Source of the DNA: Chryseobacterium suipulveris
GTDB lineage: Bacteria; Bacteroidota; Bacteroidia; Flavobacteriales; Weeksellaceae
NCBI RefSeq assembly: GCF_022811685.1
Contig: NZ_CP094532.1
Span: 2,584,501 to 2,648,500, forward strand
DNA: 64,000 nucleotides
Direction of reading: 5' to 3'
Numbering within the stretch: position 1 is the first letter of the stretch; the number at the start of each line of letters is the position of its first letter. The position numbers and the translations under genes are program-made. Positions 54,151-63,680 of the stretch are shown piece by piece. The notes below the pieces were generated by a model. The model was not told the DNA's origin. It saw nothing but the letters and a program-made list of their open reading frames with translations, and did not search any database.

Positions 54151-54340
54151 AATAAAAATTTTTAATTGGTTTTGTACTATTGATTATTCAAATTTAAATC
54201 AAAATTTATAATACAAAAACAAAAACTTTTGCGATTTATTTGCGATTTTAAACAATATCTTTCAAAACTCTACTAAATTAAGGCAATAAAAAATAGAGTT
54301 TCTATCTAAATTTTTTAATTTAGCATCAAATGAATGCACC
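54151..54340. other. Gene-free AT-rich stretch
   Basis: Divergent gap between the precursor remnant and the XRE gene. No consensus promoter stands out on the + strand. Confidence 0.4.
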
Positions 54341-54679
54341 ATGGAAAAAATAAAGCTCACCGAAGCACGCAAGCGAAAGGGGTTTTCCCAAAGCCACATC
54401 GCAGAACAGCTCTGTATGGATGTCTCCAACTATAATAGGCGAGAGAAGGGTCAGGCAAAAATTACCGCAAAAGAATGGCAGAAGCTGGCAGAAATTTTAG
54501 AAGTTCCATTAGAGGATATCTACGAATCTGAAGAATCCCAGATCTTTATCTTTAATGACCAGTCCTCCGGAAACGGCAATATTGTGAATAATTACAATAT
54601 TCCCTTCTCAATTTGGGAGACCCAAAAGAAATATATTGAAAAACTGGAAGAAGAATTACAACAATTGAGAAAACGGTAA
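54341..54679 (+). CDS. XRE-family helix-turn-helix regulator with coiled-coil tail
   Basis: A 112-residue DNA-binding protein. The HTH_3 domain occupies residues 5-60: LTEARKRKGFSQSHIAEQLC, then VSNYNRREKG and WQKLAEILEVPLEDIYE. A short Gly/Asn linker (NDQSSGNGNIVNNYN) leads to a C-terminal coiled coil (QKKYIEKLEEELQQLRKR), likely for dimerisation. It is divergent from the RiPP remnants and may once have controlled them, though this type is also common alone in flavobacteria. Confidence 0.88.
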   Translation: MEKIKLTEARKRKGFSQSHIAEQLCMDVSNYNRREKGQAKITAKEWQKLAEILEVPLEDIYESEESQIFIFNDQSSGNGNIVNNYNIPFSIWETQKKYIEKLEEELQQLRKR

Positions 54680-54690
54680 TTCCTTTTCAG

Positions 54691-55590
54691 TCATTGTTTC
54701 GGTCTTAATATACTGTCCTTCCATTTTTTGTATTGCAAAGAAGGCAAACCGTATTTCTTTCTTCTTAAATTGAAAGTGTCAATGGGTTTGTCGGACTTGA
54801 TGATTTTGAAACCTCTCGCATTACCATCGTCGCCAAAATAATAGTGATGATAGAAATGCAGAAATCGGGAACCGATTAAGCTTTCCATTTGAAAAGGTTC
54901 GGCTTTTCCTTTTTTCAAGTTGGTAAAAACAAACTCCTTTAACTGATCATACTCCTCTATACGTGAAATATGATAGTAAATCAATCCCAATTTAGACGCA
55001 TTCATCAATCCAAGAACCTTTTGTTCGGGATAGCCAAATTGTTCGGATAGTTTGCGAAGTTTTTTATAGTTGTCTTCGTCAACTTCCCATTCGTTTGGCT
55101 TTCCTCTGGATTTTTGGTCATTGCTGAACATTGATTCGAAAGTAGAAATATATTCCTGGTTTCTCGTCTTTAAATATGAGTTTTCCCAAGTTTTTAATTC
55201 ATCATCGGTAATTTTGAGCGATGCTATTTTTAGATTTACCAAACTATCCTTTTTAAGAAACTCGGGTTTGGAACCCCAATTCTCAACCAAACTTTTAAGG
55301 ATATTCCTTACATTTTTATCCTCATCAAGTAATTGAGAAAGCTCCACATAAGACTTCATCTCATAAACGGAAACGCTATTTCTTGGCGGATAGATTTTGA
55401 ACAGACTATCTAACTTTCTAAATGCTTCTTTATTTTTGCCAATAATTTTCAAACTATCTGCTTTATAAGCTTCTAAAAAATAAGGGATGTAATTTATTTC
55501 TTCTTGGTTGGGAGCAGGTTTTCGTACAAAACAAGAAATAATAGAGAGCAATGAAAAAAGGAATATTGATCTCGTAAAATATTTTTGCAT
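54691..55590 (-). CDS. Lipoprotein of unknown function
   Basis: A 299-residue protein with a signal peptide and lipobox (FLFSLLSIISC). The mature part is helical, Lys/Glu/Leu-rich and TPR-like in places (AYKADSLKIIGKNKEAFRKL, then LDSLFKIYP), with a C-terminal RFLHFYHHYYFGDDGNARGF block. No family is recognised. It converges with the XRE gene, 12 bp apart. Confidence 0.7.
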   Translation of the reverse strand: MQKYFTRSIFLFSLLSIISCFVRKPAPNQEEINYIPYFLEAYKADSLKIIGKNKEAFRKLDSLFKIYPPRNSVSVYEMKSYVELSQLLDEDKNVRNILKSLVENWGSKPEFLKKDSLVNLKIASLKITDDELKTWENSYLKTRNQEYISTFESMFSNDQKSRGKPNEWEVDEDNYKKLRKLSEQFGYPEQKVLGLMNASKLGLIYYHISRIEEYDQLKEFVFTNLKKGKAEPFQMESLIGSRFLHFYHHYYFGDDGNARGFKIIKSDKPIDTFNLRRKKYGLPSLQYKKWKDSILRPKQ

Positions 55591-55648
55591 GGGAAGTTTA
55601 TTTTATCAACGTACAAATTTCTTAAATTTACATACTAAATCCTTAATT

Positions 55649-56086
55649 ATGAAAAATCCAGTTTTAGTTCTTTCTTCAGTTTTGTTACTTTCTGCATTCA
55701 GCTGCAAAAAATCTTCAGACGGCAACAAAAGCATAATCGTTGAAGAAAACGTAGAAAAAACCGTTAGCAACGACAACGGAAAAATCGACAGTACTTTTAC
55801 TGATGCCAAAACCGAAAAAACAGCCGACACCCAAGTTCAGGAAATTACAGAAAGATATGTCGGAACCGACGGAACCTCCGCTTTGGTGACCTTTAAAAAT
55901 TCTGACAAGGAACACACGATCAGCATCCGAAGCAACAACAAAACCATCGTTCTTCCCCAAAAAGAAGCGTGGGCAAAAGGCGGAATCTACGCCGACCACG
56001 ACATCGAAGTGAAATCGGAAGGCGACAATATCACCATTACGCAAGGAAACAACGTGATCGAGCTGAAAAAAGCGAGGGGACAGTAG
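55649..56086 (+). CDS. Lipoprotein with MliC-like domain
   Basis: A 145-residue protein; the ATG at 55649 starts a lipoprotein signal with lipobox (LLLSAFSC). After a Lys/Thr/Glu linker, residues of about 67-143 (ERYVGTDGTSALVTFKNSDK, NKTIVLPQKEAWAKGGIYAD) resemble the C-type lysozyme inhibitor MliC/PliC beta-barrel fold, but without an obvious Cys pair. A role in defence against host lysozyme is possible. The sequence upstream of its ATG is shared with the remnant at 51416. Confidence 0.6.
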   Translation: MKNPVLVLSSVLLLSAFSCKKSSDGNKSIIVEENVEKTVSNDNGKIDSTFTDAKTEKTADTQVQEITERYVGTDGTSALVTFKNSDKEHTISIRSNNKTIVLPQKEAWAKGGIYADHDIEVKSEGDNITITQGNNVIELKKARGQ

Positions 56087-56124
56087 CGGCTTCGCCGAGG
56101 TTCCTCACTGCGTTCGGAATGACA

Positions 56125-56196
56125 GTTGGAGTGTGGGTGTGTTGGAGAGTTGGTGTGTGGGTGAGTCGGTGTGTTGGAGAGTGAAGTAGTGAATTT
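56125..56196. repeat. Period-8 TTGGAG array
   Basis: Nine octamers such as GTTGGAGT, GTGGGTGT, GTTGGAGA, GTTGGTGT and GTCGGTGT. The unit is the inverse complement of the array that ends in the rlmD stop codon (24433-24504). Confidence 0.7.
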
Positions 56197-56302
56197 GCTT
56201 CGCAGTGAATTTCTGTGAGTGAATTTCTTGTAGAGTAAATTTTTATTAAAGTTCTTTCTTAGTGCAAGCAGAGCAACTTGAACTTTGAATGTTGAATCTC
56301 AA

Positions 56303-56372
56303 AAAAATAAGTTTTGGCTAAAGCCAAATTACAACTCACACTTCTAAGCGGGCTAAAGCCCGCTCCTATTGA
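56303..56372. repeat. GGCTAAAGCC dispersed element, copy 2
   Basis: TTTGGCTAAAGCCAAA (56313-56328) and, 18 bp on, AGCGGGCTAAAGCCCGCT (56347-56364) plus TCCTATTGA. Copy 1 is at 46660-46732. No ORF is seen here. Confidence 0.7.
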
Positions 56373-56421
56373 AGCGAAAGATTCTATTATTTTCCTTTCT
56401 GTGAAAAGATCTTGCGTATTT

Positions 56422-56535
56422 GAAACTTGGAACTAGAAACCTGAAACTCTAGAACAATCTGAAACCAACTGCAACCATTGCAACAACTGCAACCATTGCA
56501 ACCATTGCAACAACCACAACAACAGCAACCAAAAA
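56422..56535. repeat. Period-7 then period-9 array next to the rplQ terminator
   Basis: From 56422 heptamers GAAACTT, GGAACTA, GAAACCT and GAAACTC; from 56464 nonamers ACCAACTGC, AACCATTGC, AACAACTGC, AACCATTGC, AACCATTGC and on. The heptamers match the rpsK-rpsD array and the nonamers the array after aspS (inverted). Confidence 0.75.
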
Positions 56536-56573
56536 CAAAAAATCCGCTCAGAACTTCTGAACGGATTTTTATG
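56536..56573 (-). terminator. Terminator of the ribosomal operon after rplQ
   Basis: On the minus strand AAATCCGTTCAGAA, T, then TTCTGAGCGGATTT with one mismatch, followed by a T run. It lies 17 bp past the rplQ stop. Confidence 0.85.
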
Positions 56574-56589
56574 TTGAAAACCAGGATTC

Positions 56590-57129
56590 TTATTCCTCAG
56601 TTTTTTCTTCTGCAGTGTCAGCAGCTTCAGCTTTTGGAGCTTCTGCAGCCGGTTCTTCAGCTTTTGCTTTTTCCTTTGCAGGGATTTCTGCAACGGGTTC
56701 TACTTTTTTCGCTGTGGTTCTTCTGCTTCTTCTTGTCGCTTTTTTCTCTTCAGCATTCGGGTTGTAGAGCTCGTTGAAATCTACAAGTTCGATCATTGCA
56801 GTATCTGCAGCGTCTCCCGGTCTGAATCCGGTTTTGATGATTCTGGTATAACCACCGTTTCTTTCTGCAATTTTAGGGGCAACTGTTCTGAATAATTCAG
56901 TAACCGCCTCCTTGCTTTGCAGGTAAGAGAAAACCGTTCTTCTGTTGTGTGTTGTATCTTCTTTAGCTTTGGTAAGAAGGGGCTCAACATATACTCTCAA
57001 AGCTTTTGCTTTGGCAACAGTAGTGTTGATTCTTTTATGCTCAATAAGAGAACAAGCCATATTAGAAAGCAATGCCTTTCTGTGGGAAGCTGTTCTTCCT
57101 AAGTGATTGAATTTTTTACCGTGTCTCAT
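56590..57129 (-). CDS. rplQ: 50S ribosomal protein L17
   Basis: A 179-residue protein. Residues 1-115 are L17: [20 protein letters not shown], then [31 protein letters not shown] and [22 protein letters not shown]-terminal tail of about 60 residues, rich in Lys/Arg then Ala/Glu, follows; such tails are usual in Bacteroidota L17. Last gene of the spc/alpha operon. Confidence 0.96.
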   Translation of the reverse strand: MRHGKKFNHLGRTASHRKALLSNMACSLIEHKRINTTVAKAKALRVYVEPLLTKAKEDTTHNRRTVFSYLQSKEAVTELFRTVAPKIAERNGGYTRIIKTGFRPGDAADTAMIELVDFNELYNPNAEEKKATRRSRRTTAKKVEPVAEIPAKEKAKAEEPAAEAPKAEAADTAEEKTEE

Positions 57130-57135
57130 TGTTTT

Positions 57136-58131
57136 TTATTTATCAGCGTCTAATTTATATTTCGCAACGTCGAAACCGAAGTTCAGACCTTTTGCATGCA
57201 CTAATTCTTCTAATTCTGTTAAAGATTTTTTACCGAAATTTCTGAATTTCATCAAATCAGACTTAGTGTAGGAAACCAGCTCGCCCAAAGTTTCTACTTC
57301 TGCCGCCTTCAAACAGTTCAAAGCTCTTACGGAAAGATCCATGTCTGTCAATTTAGACTTCAGGAGTTGTCTTGTGTGCAACGTTTCCTCGTCGTATTGG
57401 ATGGACGCCTTCACTGCCTCGGTCTCAAGAGTGATTCTCTCGTCGGAGAACAGCATGAAGTGGTAGATCAAAATCTTTGAAGCTTCAGTTAAAGCATTCT
57501 GCGGAGAGATTGATCCGTCGGTCTCGATATCCAGAACGAGTTTTTCGTAGTCTGTTTTTTGCTCTACACGGTAATTTTCAATCGTGTACTGAACTTTCTT
57601 GATCGGGGTGAAGATCGAGTCGATTGCAATCGTTCCGATCGGAGCGTTTGCTGATTTGTTTTGTTCTGATGGAACATAACCTCTACCTTTTTCGATGTTG
57701 AAAGTCATTTCAAACTTCACGCTTTTGTTCAGGGTGCAGATTACCAAGTCTGGGTTCAGTACGTCGAAACCAGTGATTGATTTTCCTAAGTCACCTGCTG
57801 TAACGGTAGTTTGTCCGGAAACTTTAGCGGTTACCTGTTCTGCAGCAGCATTTTCGGATTTCGCTTTCAGTCGCAATTGCTTCAGGTTCAGAATGATTTC
57901 TGTAACGTCTTCAATTACACCGGGAATTGTTGAAAATTCGTGCTCTACGCCTTCTATTTTAATAGATGAGATAGCATATCCTTCAAGAGAAGAAAGCAAA
58001 ACTCTTCTCAAAGCATTACCGATGGTTAATCCGAATCCTGGTTCTAACGGTCTGAATTCAAATGATCCTTTGAAGTCGTCGGAATTGAGAAGGATTACCT
58101 TATCGGGTTTAATAAATGTTAAAATTGCCAT
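57136..58131 (-). CDS. rpoA: DNA-directed RNA polymerase subunit alpha
   Basis: A 331-residue subunit. The start [15 protein letters not shown] at 58131 is the conserved one; the ATG 18 bp upstream is not needed. The N-terminal dimerisation domain has [24 protein letters not shown], and the C-terminal domain has the helix-hairpin-helix [32 protein letters not shown]. It scaffolds polymerase assembly. Confidence 0.97.
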   Translation of the reverse strand: MAILTFIKPDKVILLNSDDFKGSFEFRPLEPGFGLTIGNALRRVLLSSLEGYAISSIKIEGVEHEFSTIPGVIEDVTEIILNLKQLRLKAKSENAAAEQVTAKVSGQTTVTAGDLGKSITGFDVLNPDLVICTLNKSVKFEMTFNIEKGRGYVPSEQNKSANAPIGTIAIDSIFTPIKKVQYTIENYRVEQKTDYEKLVLDIETDGSISPQNALTEASKILIYHFMLFSDERITLETEAVKASIQYDEETLHTRQLLKSKLTDMDLSVRALNCLKAAEVETLGELVSYTKSDLMKFRNFGKKSLTELEELVHAKGLNFGFDVAKYKLDADK

Positions 58132-58165
58132 ATAATTTGGGTTGAGCAAAAATTTGAAAAAATTA

Positions 58166-58774
58166 TTATTTAGAGTAAAGTTCGACGATCAGCTGTTCTT
58201 TGATATCTTCCGGGATTTGGATTCTTTCCGGAGCTGATACGAAAGTACCTTCTTTCTTCTCGTCGTTGAACTGTAACCACTCATAATTTGATTTGGAAGC
58301 GAGTGCGTCAGCAATTACCTCAAGAGATTTAGATTTCTCTCTGATTGCCACTACATCACCAGCTTTCAACAAATATGAAGGAATGTTTACGAGCTCGCCA
58401 TTTACTGTTACGTGCCTGTGAGAAACCAACTGACGTGCACCTGCTCTGGTTTTAGAAAACCCTAATCTGTACACCACGTTGTCTAATCTCGATTCACATA
58501 GCTGTAAAAGTACTTCACCAGTAACGCCTTTTGCTCTCTGCGCTTTTTCGTAAAGGTTAGCAAACTGTCTTTCCAAGATACCGTAGGTATATTTTGCTTT
58601 CTGCTTTTCTGTAAGCTGGATCGCGTACTCGGATTTTTTTGCACCTCTTCTTTTATTCGGTCCGTGTTGTCCCGGTGGTTGGTTTTTTCTTTTCTCGAAA
58701 TTTTTGTCGTCTCCGTAGATTGCAGCACCAAATTTTCTTGCAATCTTAGTTTTTGGTCCAATATATCTTGCCAT
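58166..58774 (-). CDS. rpsD: 30S ribosomal protein S4
   Basis: A 202-residue protein with the S4 RNA-binding domain ([19 protein letters not shown], then [20 protein letters not shown]). The N-terminus [17 protein letters not shown] and [20 protein letters not shown] are typical. Primary 16S rRNA binder. Confidence 0.97.
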   Translation of the reverse strand: MARYIGPKTKIARKFGAAIYGDDKNFEKRKNQPPGQHGPNKRRGAKKSEYAIQLTEKQKAKYTYGILERQFANLYEKAQRAKGVTGEVLLQLCESRLDNVVYRLGFSKTRAGARQLVSHRHVTVNGELVNIPSYLLKAGDVVAIREKSKSLEVIADALASKSNYEWLQFNDEKKEGTFVSAPERIQIPEDIKEQLIVELYSK

Positions 58775-58791
58775 AAAATTTTTTTTTAAGA

Positions 58792-58849
58792 GTTTCAGGT
58801 TTCAGGTTTCAGGTTCGTTATGGAACTTGGGACTTGAAACTTGGAACTA
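58792..58849. repeat. Period-7 repeat hairpin between rpsK and rpsD
   Basis: Three GTTTCAG heptamers (58792-58812) are answered by GGAACTT, GGGACTT, GAAACTT and GGAACTA (58822-58849). The two arms pair over about 25 positions if G-U is allowed. The element fills the gap between the rpsK stop and the rpsD start. Confidence 0.78.
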
Positions 58850-58855
58850 AGATTG

Positions 58856-59245
58856 TTATACTCTTCTTCTTTTTGGTGGTCTGCATCCGTTGTGCGGCAT
58901 TGGAGTCACGTCAACGATTTCACTTACTTCAATTCCTGAATTGTGGATGGTTCTGATTGCAGATTCTCTACCTGCACCCGGACCTTTCACAAACACCTTT
59001 ACTCTTCTCAGTCCTGCATCGTGTGCAACCTGCGAGCAATTTTCTGCAGCCATCTGAGCTGCGAATGGAGTATTCTTTTTAGAACCTCTGAATCCCATTT
59101 TTCCGGCAGATGCCCAAGAGATTACTTCTCCGTTTTTATTCGTTAAAGAAATAATAATGTTGTTGAATGATGCCTGGATATGTGCTTCACCGATCGCTTC
59201 AACTTTTACTTTTCTTTTCTTAACAACTTTAGTTTGTTTTGCCAT
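58856..59245 (-). CDS. rpsK: 30S ribosomal protein S11
   Basis: A 129-residue protein: [21 protein letters not shown], then [18 protein letters not shown] and [19 protein letters not shown], ending [10 protein letters not shown]. Length and motifs are normal. Confidence 0.97.
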   Translation of the reverse strand: MAKQTKVVKKRKVKVEAIGEAHIQASFNNIIISLTNKNGEVISWASAGKMGFRGSKKNTPFAAQMAAENCSQVAHDAGLRRVKVFVKGPGAGRESAIRTIHNSGIEVSEIVDVTPMPHNGCRPPKRRRV

Positions 59246-59260
59246 AATTAATTCTAAAGA

Positions 59261-59638
59261 TTATTTACTTGCTTTTTTCTTGTTAGCAACAGTTTTTCTC
59301 TTTCCTTTACGGGTTCTAGAATTGTTTTTAGTTCTTTGGCCTCTTAAAGGTAATCCCAGTCTGTGACGTATTCCTCGTTGGCATCCTATGTCCATCAATC
59401 GCTTGATGTTCAATTGCACTTCAGAACGAAGCTCACCCTCAACTTTCACGTTGTCGGTGATGTAGTTTCTGATTGCAGCCAATTCATCGTCATTCCATTC
59501 GTAGACTTTCTTGTCTTCGCTGATTCCAGCGTTCTTCAAAATTTCAGCAGCGGTACTTCTTCCGATTCCGTAGATGTAAGTAAGCCCGATTACGCCTCTT
59601 TTGTTTTTTGGTAAATCAATACCTGAAATTCTCGCCAT
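59261..59638 (-). CDS. rpsM: 30S ribosomal protein S13
   Basis: A 125-residue protein. [34 protein letters not shown] and [20 protein letters not shown] are the S13 marks. The C-terminus is Lys-rich. Confidence 0.97.
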   Translation of the reverse strand: MARISGIDLPKNKRGVIGLTYIYGIGRSTAAEILKNAGISEDKKVYEWNDDELAAIRNYITDNVKVEGELRSEVQLNIKRLMDIGCQRGIRHRLGLPLRGQRTKNNSRTRKGKRKTVANKKKASK

Positions 59639-59647
59639 AATTTAATT

Positions 59648-59764
59648 TTAGCCTTGTCTTTGTTTAAATTTTGGGTTCTTCTTGTTGATCACAAACAGAA
59701 CGCCTTTGCGGCGAACGATTTTGCAATCAGCACTTCTTTTTTTGATAGATGCTCTAACTTTCAT
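59648..59764 (-). CDS. rpmJ: 50S ribosomal protein L36
   Basis: A 38-residue protein, [20 protein letters not shown] then [18 protein letters not shown]. The zinc-type CxxC...H pattern of the C+ form is reduced (one Cys), so this is a C- type L36. Too short for many gene finders. Confidence 0.93.
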   Translation of the reverse strand: MKVRASIKKRSADCKIVRRKGVLFVINKKNPKFKQRQG

Positions 59765-59836
59765 TTGAATTGTATTTATTCTTTTCAGTGGACAAATGGA
59801 ATCTTAACGATTTCATTTGTTTCGATTTTAGCAATC

Positions 59837-59864
59837 GGCTTTTGGCTTTCGGCTTTCGGCTTTT
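59837..59864. repeat. Period-7 GGCTTTN array between infA and rpmJ
   Basis: GGCTTTT, GGCTTTC, GGCTTTC and GGCTTTT in sequence within the 133-bp gap. Confidence 0.65.
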
Positions 59865-59897
59865 CGCAATTTATATTTAAAAGTATTCTTAAAATAA

Positions 59898-60113
59898 TTA
59901 ATACCTGAAAGTAATTCTCCCTTTAGATAAATCATAGGGAGACAGTTCCAATTTTACCTTGTCTCCGGGTAAAAGTTTGATGTAATGCATTCTCATCTTA
60001 CCCGAAATGTGAGCGATGAGGACGTGTCCGTTTTCCAACTCAACACGAAACATGGCGTTAGAAAGTGCTTCCACGATCACGCCATCCTGTTCGATATGTT
60101 TTTGTTTTGCCAT
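59898..60113 (-). CDS. infA: Translation initiation factor IF-1
   Basis: A 71-residue S1-fold protein: [20 protein letters not shown] then [20 protein letters not shown] and [20 protein letters not shown]. Normal length. Confidence 0.96.
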   Translation of the reverse strand: MAKQKHIEQDGVIVEALSNAMFRVELENGHVLIAHISGKMRMHYIKLLPGDKVKLELSPYDLSKGRITFRY

Positions 60114-60121
60114 CCGTCCAA

Positions 60122-61501
60122 TTACAAATTTGTTGTTCTTGATAATTTCGACTGCATCAAGCCATCATAGTGGTGGTTCAACAAATAAGTATTGATTTGC
60201 TGAACGGTGTCTAAGATAACTCCAACCATGATCAACAGCGATGTGCCGCCGAAAAACAGGGCAAATCCGTCTGTCTGGACAAGCCATCCGTGTATAAACG
60301 CGGGAAGGACTGCAAAGATAGCCAAAAATATGGAACCTGGCAAAGTTATTTTTGAAAGGATATCATCCAGATAATCAGAGGTTTCTTTCCCCGGTCTTAC
60401 TTTTGGGATCAATCCGCCGTTCCTTTTTAGGTCATCCGCCATCTGGTTTACCGGAATAGTGATCGCAGTATAGAAGAAGGTGAAGATGATGATCAGTATC
60501 GCAAACAATACATTGTATTGCCAACTGAAAACATTCTGGAATCCAGCGAGGAACGTGTTGCTGTCATCAAGCTTTGTCAATAATCCCGGTACAAACATTA
60601 ACGCCTGTGCGAAGATGATCGGCATTACTCCCGCCGCATTCACTTTCAGTGGGATCCACTGTCTTGCTCCCTGCATCAGGTTTCTGTTGACACCACCTCT
60701 TGCCTGTGCTCTGCTCACGTACTGGATCGGGATTTTTCGAACCGCCACAGAAAGCAGGATTCCGAGAAGCACCACCAATAACCAGAAAAGGACTTCAACA
60801 AGGATCATAATTGTTCCCAATCCTCCTTTACCTGTTTGTGTAGCTACTTCCTGTAGGAATGCCGAAGGGAAATCTGCCAAGATTCCAACCATGATCAGAA
60901 TCGAGATCCCGTTTCCGATACCTTTGTCGGTAATCTTTTCACCCAACCACATTGCGAATACAGATCCCGCCACCAAAATCACGATACTCGGAAGCCAAAA
61001 CATGATCGACTGCGGATGCACGTAATATGCAGACGCAAACTGAGCATGCGGAAGGAACATCTGGGTAATCGATGTAAGGTAAGAAGGTGCCTGTACCAAA
61101 CAAACCGCAATGGTTAACCATCTTGTAATTTGGTTCAATGTATTTCTACCGCTTTCGCCGTCTTTCTGCAGTTTCTGGAGATATGGAATCGCCATTCCCA
61201 TCAGCTGAACGATGATGGAAGCAGAAATGTAGGGCATGATTCCGAGTGCCATGATCGACGCTCGGGAAAACGCACCACCGGTAAATGAAGAAAGCAACCC
61301 AAGAAGTCCTGCTCCCTGTCTGTTGCCTCCCTGGTTTTTGTACTGCTCCAAAAGACTCCCTACTTCGGCCATGTTGATGGCCGGAAGCGAGATATAAGAT
61401 GCGAATCTATACACAAGGATTATCCCGAGAGTGAAAAGGATTTTCTCTCTGAGTTCCTTAAGCGTCCAAATGTTTTTCAGTGTTTGTATAAATTCTTTCA
61501 T
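60122..61501 (-). CDS. secY: Protein translocase subunit SecY
   Basis: A 459-residue channel protein with ten membrane segments. Family marks: [33 protein letters not shown], and [20 protein letters not shown] with the [15 protein letters not shown] plug-loop region. It forms the SecYEG pore. Confidence 0.97.
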   Translation of the reverse strand: MKEFIQTLKNIWTLKELREKILFTLGIILVYRFASYISLPAINMAEVGSLLEQYKNQGGNRQGAGLLGLLSSFTGGAFSRASIMALGIMPYISASIIVQLMGMAIPYLQKLQKDGESGRNTLNQITRWLTIAVCLVQAPSYLTSITQMFLPHAQFASAYYVHPQSIMFWLPSIVILVAGSVFAMWLGEKITDKGIGNGISILIMVGILADFPSAFLQEVATQTGKGGLGTIMILVEVLFWLLVVLLGILLSVAVRKIPIQYVSRAQARGGVNRNLMQGARQWIPLKVNAAGVMPIIFAQALMFVPGLLTKLDDSNTFLAGFQNVFSWQYNVLFAILIIIFTFFYTAITIPVNQMADDLKRNGGLIPKVRPGKETSDYLDDILSKITLPGSIFLAIFAVLPAFIHGWLVQTDGFALFFGGTSLLIMVGVILDTVQQINTYLLNHHYDGLMQSKLSRTTNL

Positions 61502-61510
61502 TGGTAGAAA

Positions 61511-61957
61511 TTAAAGGGTAATTGCTTTTCCTCCTGCTTTAGAGATTGCCTCTTCAGCGGATTTTGTGAATTTTTCTGCAGAGATCGAAACACCTGTTTT
61601 CAATTCACCTCTACCCATAATTTTCACGATTTCGGTTTTCTTGGCCAATCCGTTTTCTACCAAAACTTCTTTGGTGATCTCGGTGATGTTTTTAGCATCT
61701 GCCAAAAGCTGGATCGTATCAAGGTTGATTCCTCTGTACTCTTTTCTGTTTACGTTGTTGAAACCGAACTTAGGCAATCTTCTTTGAAGTGGCATCTGTC
61801 CACCTTCGAAACCGATTTTCTGAGAGTATCCGGCTCTAGATTTCTGACCTTTGTGTCCTTTCGTTGAAGTTCCGCCGTAACCGCTTCCCTGTCCTCTACC
61901 GATTCTCTTTTGGCTGTGCGTGGAACCTGCTGCCGGTTTTATGTTATTTAAATTCAT
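61511..61957 (-). CDS. rplO: 50S ribosomal protein L15
   Basis: A 148-residue protein: KRIGRGQGSGYGGTSTKGHK then GQKSRAGYSQKIGFEGGQMP, LQRRLPKFGF. Normal length; 9 bp upstream of secY. Confidence 0.97.
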   Translation of the reverse strand: MNLNNIKPAAGSTHSQKRIGRGQGSGYGGTSTKGHKGQKSRAGYSQKIGFEGGQMPLQRRLPKFGFNNVNRKEYRGINLDTIQLLADAKNITEITKEVLVENGLAKKTEIVKIMGRGELKTGVSISAEKFTKSAEEAISKAGGKAITL

Positions 61958-61980
61958 TTTATTTAGATTTGAGATTTAAA

Positions 61981-62012
61981 GATGAGAGACAAGAGACCTA
62001 AAGTCTCTCATC
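61981..62012. repeat. Perfect hairpin between rpmD and rplO
   Basis: GATGAGAGAC (61981-61990) and GTCTCTCATC (62003-62012) pair perfectly around a 12-nt loop that itself contains GAGAC. It is inside an operon, so it is not likely a full terminator; flanking AGATTTG/AGATTTA units suggest the periodic class. Confidence 0.7.
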
Positions 62013-62026
62013 TCGTTTCTATTTTC

Positions 62027-62203
62027 TTATTTTTGAACTTCTACCAAGTGGCTAATTGCAGCCACCATTCCAAGGATTGCAGGAGTTGCCTCGTGCTCTA
62101 CAACTTGGTGAAGTTTTTTCAATCCTAATGCTTCAAGCGTTCTTTTTTGGGTTTTTGTTCTTCCAATAGCGCTTCTTACTTGTTTTACCTGAATTTTTGC
62201 CAT
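62027..62203 (-). CDS. rpmD: 50S ribosomal protein L30
   Basis: A 58-residue protein starting MAKIQVKQVRSAIGRTKTQK then RTLEALGLKKLHQVVEHEAT, with stop at 62027-62029. Normal for L30. Confidence 0.95.
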   Translation of the reverse strand: MAKIQVKQVRSAIGRTKTQKRTLEALGLKKLHQVVEHEATPAILGMVAAISHLVEVQK

Positions 62204-62213
62204 TGTCTTAATA

Positions 62214-62735
62214 TTAACCGTTAAACACTTTATTTAATGTAACACCTCTCAGCTTTGCAATTTCCTCAGGTCTTCTGATATCGAGCAACGCTTTGAAAGT
62301 AGCTTTCACCACGTTGTGCGGGTTTGAAGATCCTTTGGATTTTGAAAGAATATCTTTGATCCCTGCAGCTTCTACCACCATACGCACAGTTCCACCAGCG
62401 ATTACACCGGTACCGTGAGTTGCAGGTCTTAGGAAGATATCTGCACCACCGTATCTTGCGGAAGTTTGGTGAGGGATGGTGTGATTGATTACAGGAACTT
62501 TAACCAAGTTTTTCTTTGCATCTTCTACCGCTTTAGCGATAGCGGAAGCAACCTCCTTAGATTTTCCCAAACCGTAACCTACCGTTCCGTCTTCGTCTCC
62601 TACAACCACAATTGCAGAAAATCCGAAAGCTCGACCACCTTTGGTTACTTTTGTTACTCTGTTTACAGCTACGAGACGATCTTTAAGTTCTAATCCTCCC
62701 GGTTTTACTTTTTCTATATTATCTAGTCCTAACAT
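62214..62735 (-). CDS. rpsE: 30S ribosomal protein S5
   Basis: A 173-residue protein: [40 protein letters not shown] and [20 protein letters not shown]. Normal. Confidence 0.97.
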   Translation of the reverse strand: MLGLDNIEKVKPGGLELKDRLVAVNRVTKVTKGGRAFGFSAIVVVGDEDGTVGYGLGKSKEVASAIAKAVEDAKKNLVKVPVINHTIPHQTSARYGGADIFLRPATHGTGVIAGGTVRMVVEAAGIKDILSKSKGSSNPHNVVKATFKALLDIRRPEEIAKLRGVTLNKVFNG

Positions 62736-62754
62736 ATTTTCCGAAATTTAATGA

Positions 62755-63102
62755 TTAGAATTTAAGTCCTGCTTCTCTCGCTCCATCGGCTAAAGCTTTG
62801 ATTCTGCCGTGGTACACGAATCCATTTCTGTCAAACACAATACTTTCGATTCCTGCAGCTTTGGCTTTTTCAGCGATTGCTTTACCTACTTCTGCGGAAA
62901 CTTCAGTTTTTGTTCCTTTAGCGTTCAGCGCTCTTGAAGAAGCTGATGCCAAAGTTTTACCATCTTTATCGTCGATCAATTGCGCGTAAATCTCCTTGTT
63001 ACTTTTGTAAACGGATAATCTTGGCAATTCAGCAGAGCCGGAGATTTTCCCTCTAACTCTTCTTTTGATTCTGTCTCTTTTTTGTACTTTGTTCAGTGCC
63101 AT
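62755..63102 (-). CDS. rplR: 50S ribosomal protein L18
   Basis: A 115-residue protein: [20 protein letters not shown] then [25 protein letters not shown] and [20 protein letters not shown]. It binds 5S rRNA. Confidence 0.97.
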   Translation of the reverse strand: MALNKVQKRDRIKRRVRGKISGSAELPRLSVYKSNKEIYAQLIDDKDGKTLASASSRALNAKGTKTEVSAEVGKAIAEKAKAAGIESIVFDRNGFVYHGRIKALADGAREAGLKF

Positions 63103-63116
63103 TTTCTTAAAATTTA

Positions 63117-63662
63117 TTAAGCAGATTTACCAGCTTTACGTCTAACAATTTCTCCTACGAATCTGATTCCTTTTCCTTTGTAAGGTTCAGGTTTTCTGAA
63201 TGATCTGATTTTTGCGGCAACCATTCCCAAAAGTTGCTTGTCGTATGATGACAAGGTGATGATTGGGTTCTTACCTTTTTCAGATAGTGTTTCTACTGAT
63301 ACTTCTTTCGGAAGGTCCAGTACGATACCGTGAGAGAATCCCAGTGCAAGCTCAAGTTTTTGACCTGAGTTCGATGCTCTGTATCCTACCCCTACCAATT
63401 CTAGCTTCTTCGTGAAACCTTCTGAGGTTCCTACAACCATATTGTTGATTAACGCTCTGTAAAGACCGTGTAATGCTTTGTGCTGTTTTGATTCGGACGG
63501 TCTTTCCAATGTAAGTTTTCCGTCTTCTAAGTTTAGAGAGATCCCTTCGCTCAACTGCTGCGTAAGCTCACCTTTCGGTCCTTTCACAGTAACCAGACCT
63601 TCTTTCTCGGTGATGGTAACATTTGCGGGAACTTCTATAATTGCTTTACCAATTCTTGACAT
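63117..63662 (-). CDS. rplF: 50S ribosomal protein L6
   Basis: A 181-residue protein: [27 protein letters not shown] and the C-terminal [20 protein letters not shown]. Normal. Confidence 0.97.
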   Translation of the reverse strand: MSRIGKAIIEVPANVTITEKEGLVTVKGPKGELTQQLSEGISLNLEDGKLTLERPSESKQHKALHGLYRALINNMVVGTSEGFTKKLELVGVGYRASNSGQKLELALGFSHGIVLDLPKEVSVETLSEKGKNPIITLSSYDKQLLGMVAAKIRSFRKPEPYKGKGIRFVGEIVRRKAGKSA

Positions 63663-63680
63663 TTTCCTTTGGATTAAAAA

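Noticed and set aside
56478..56777. A 99-codon Gln/Leu-rich + strand ORF
   Set aside because: It translates the period-9 array and then the antisense of rplQ.
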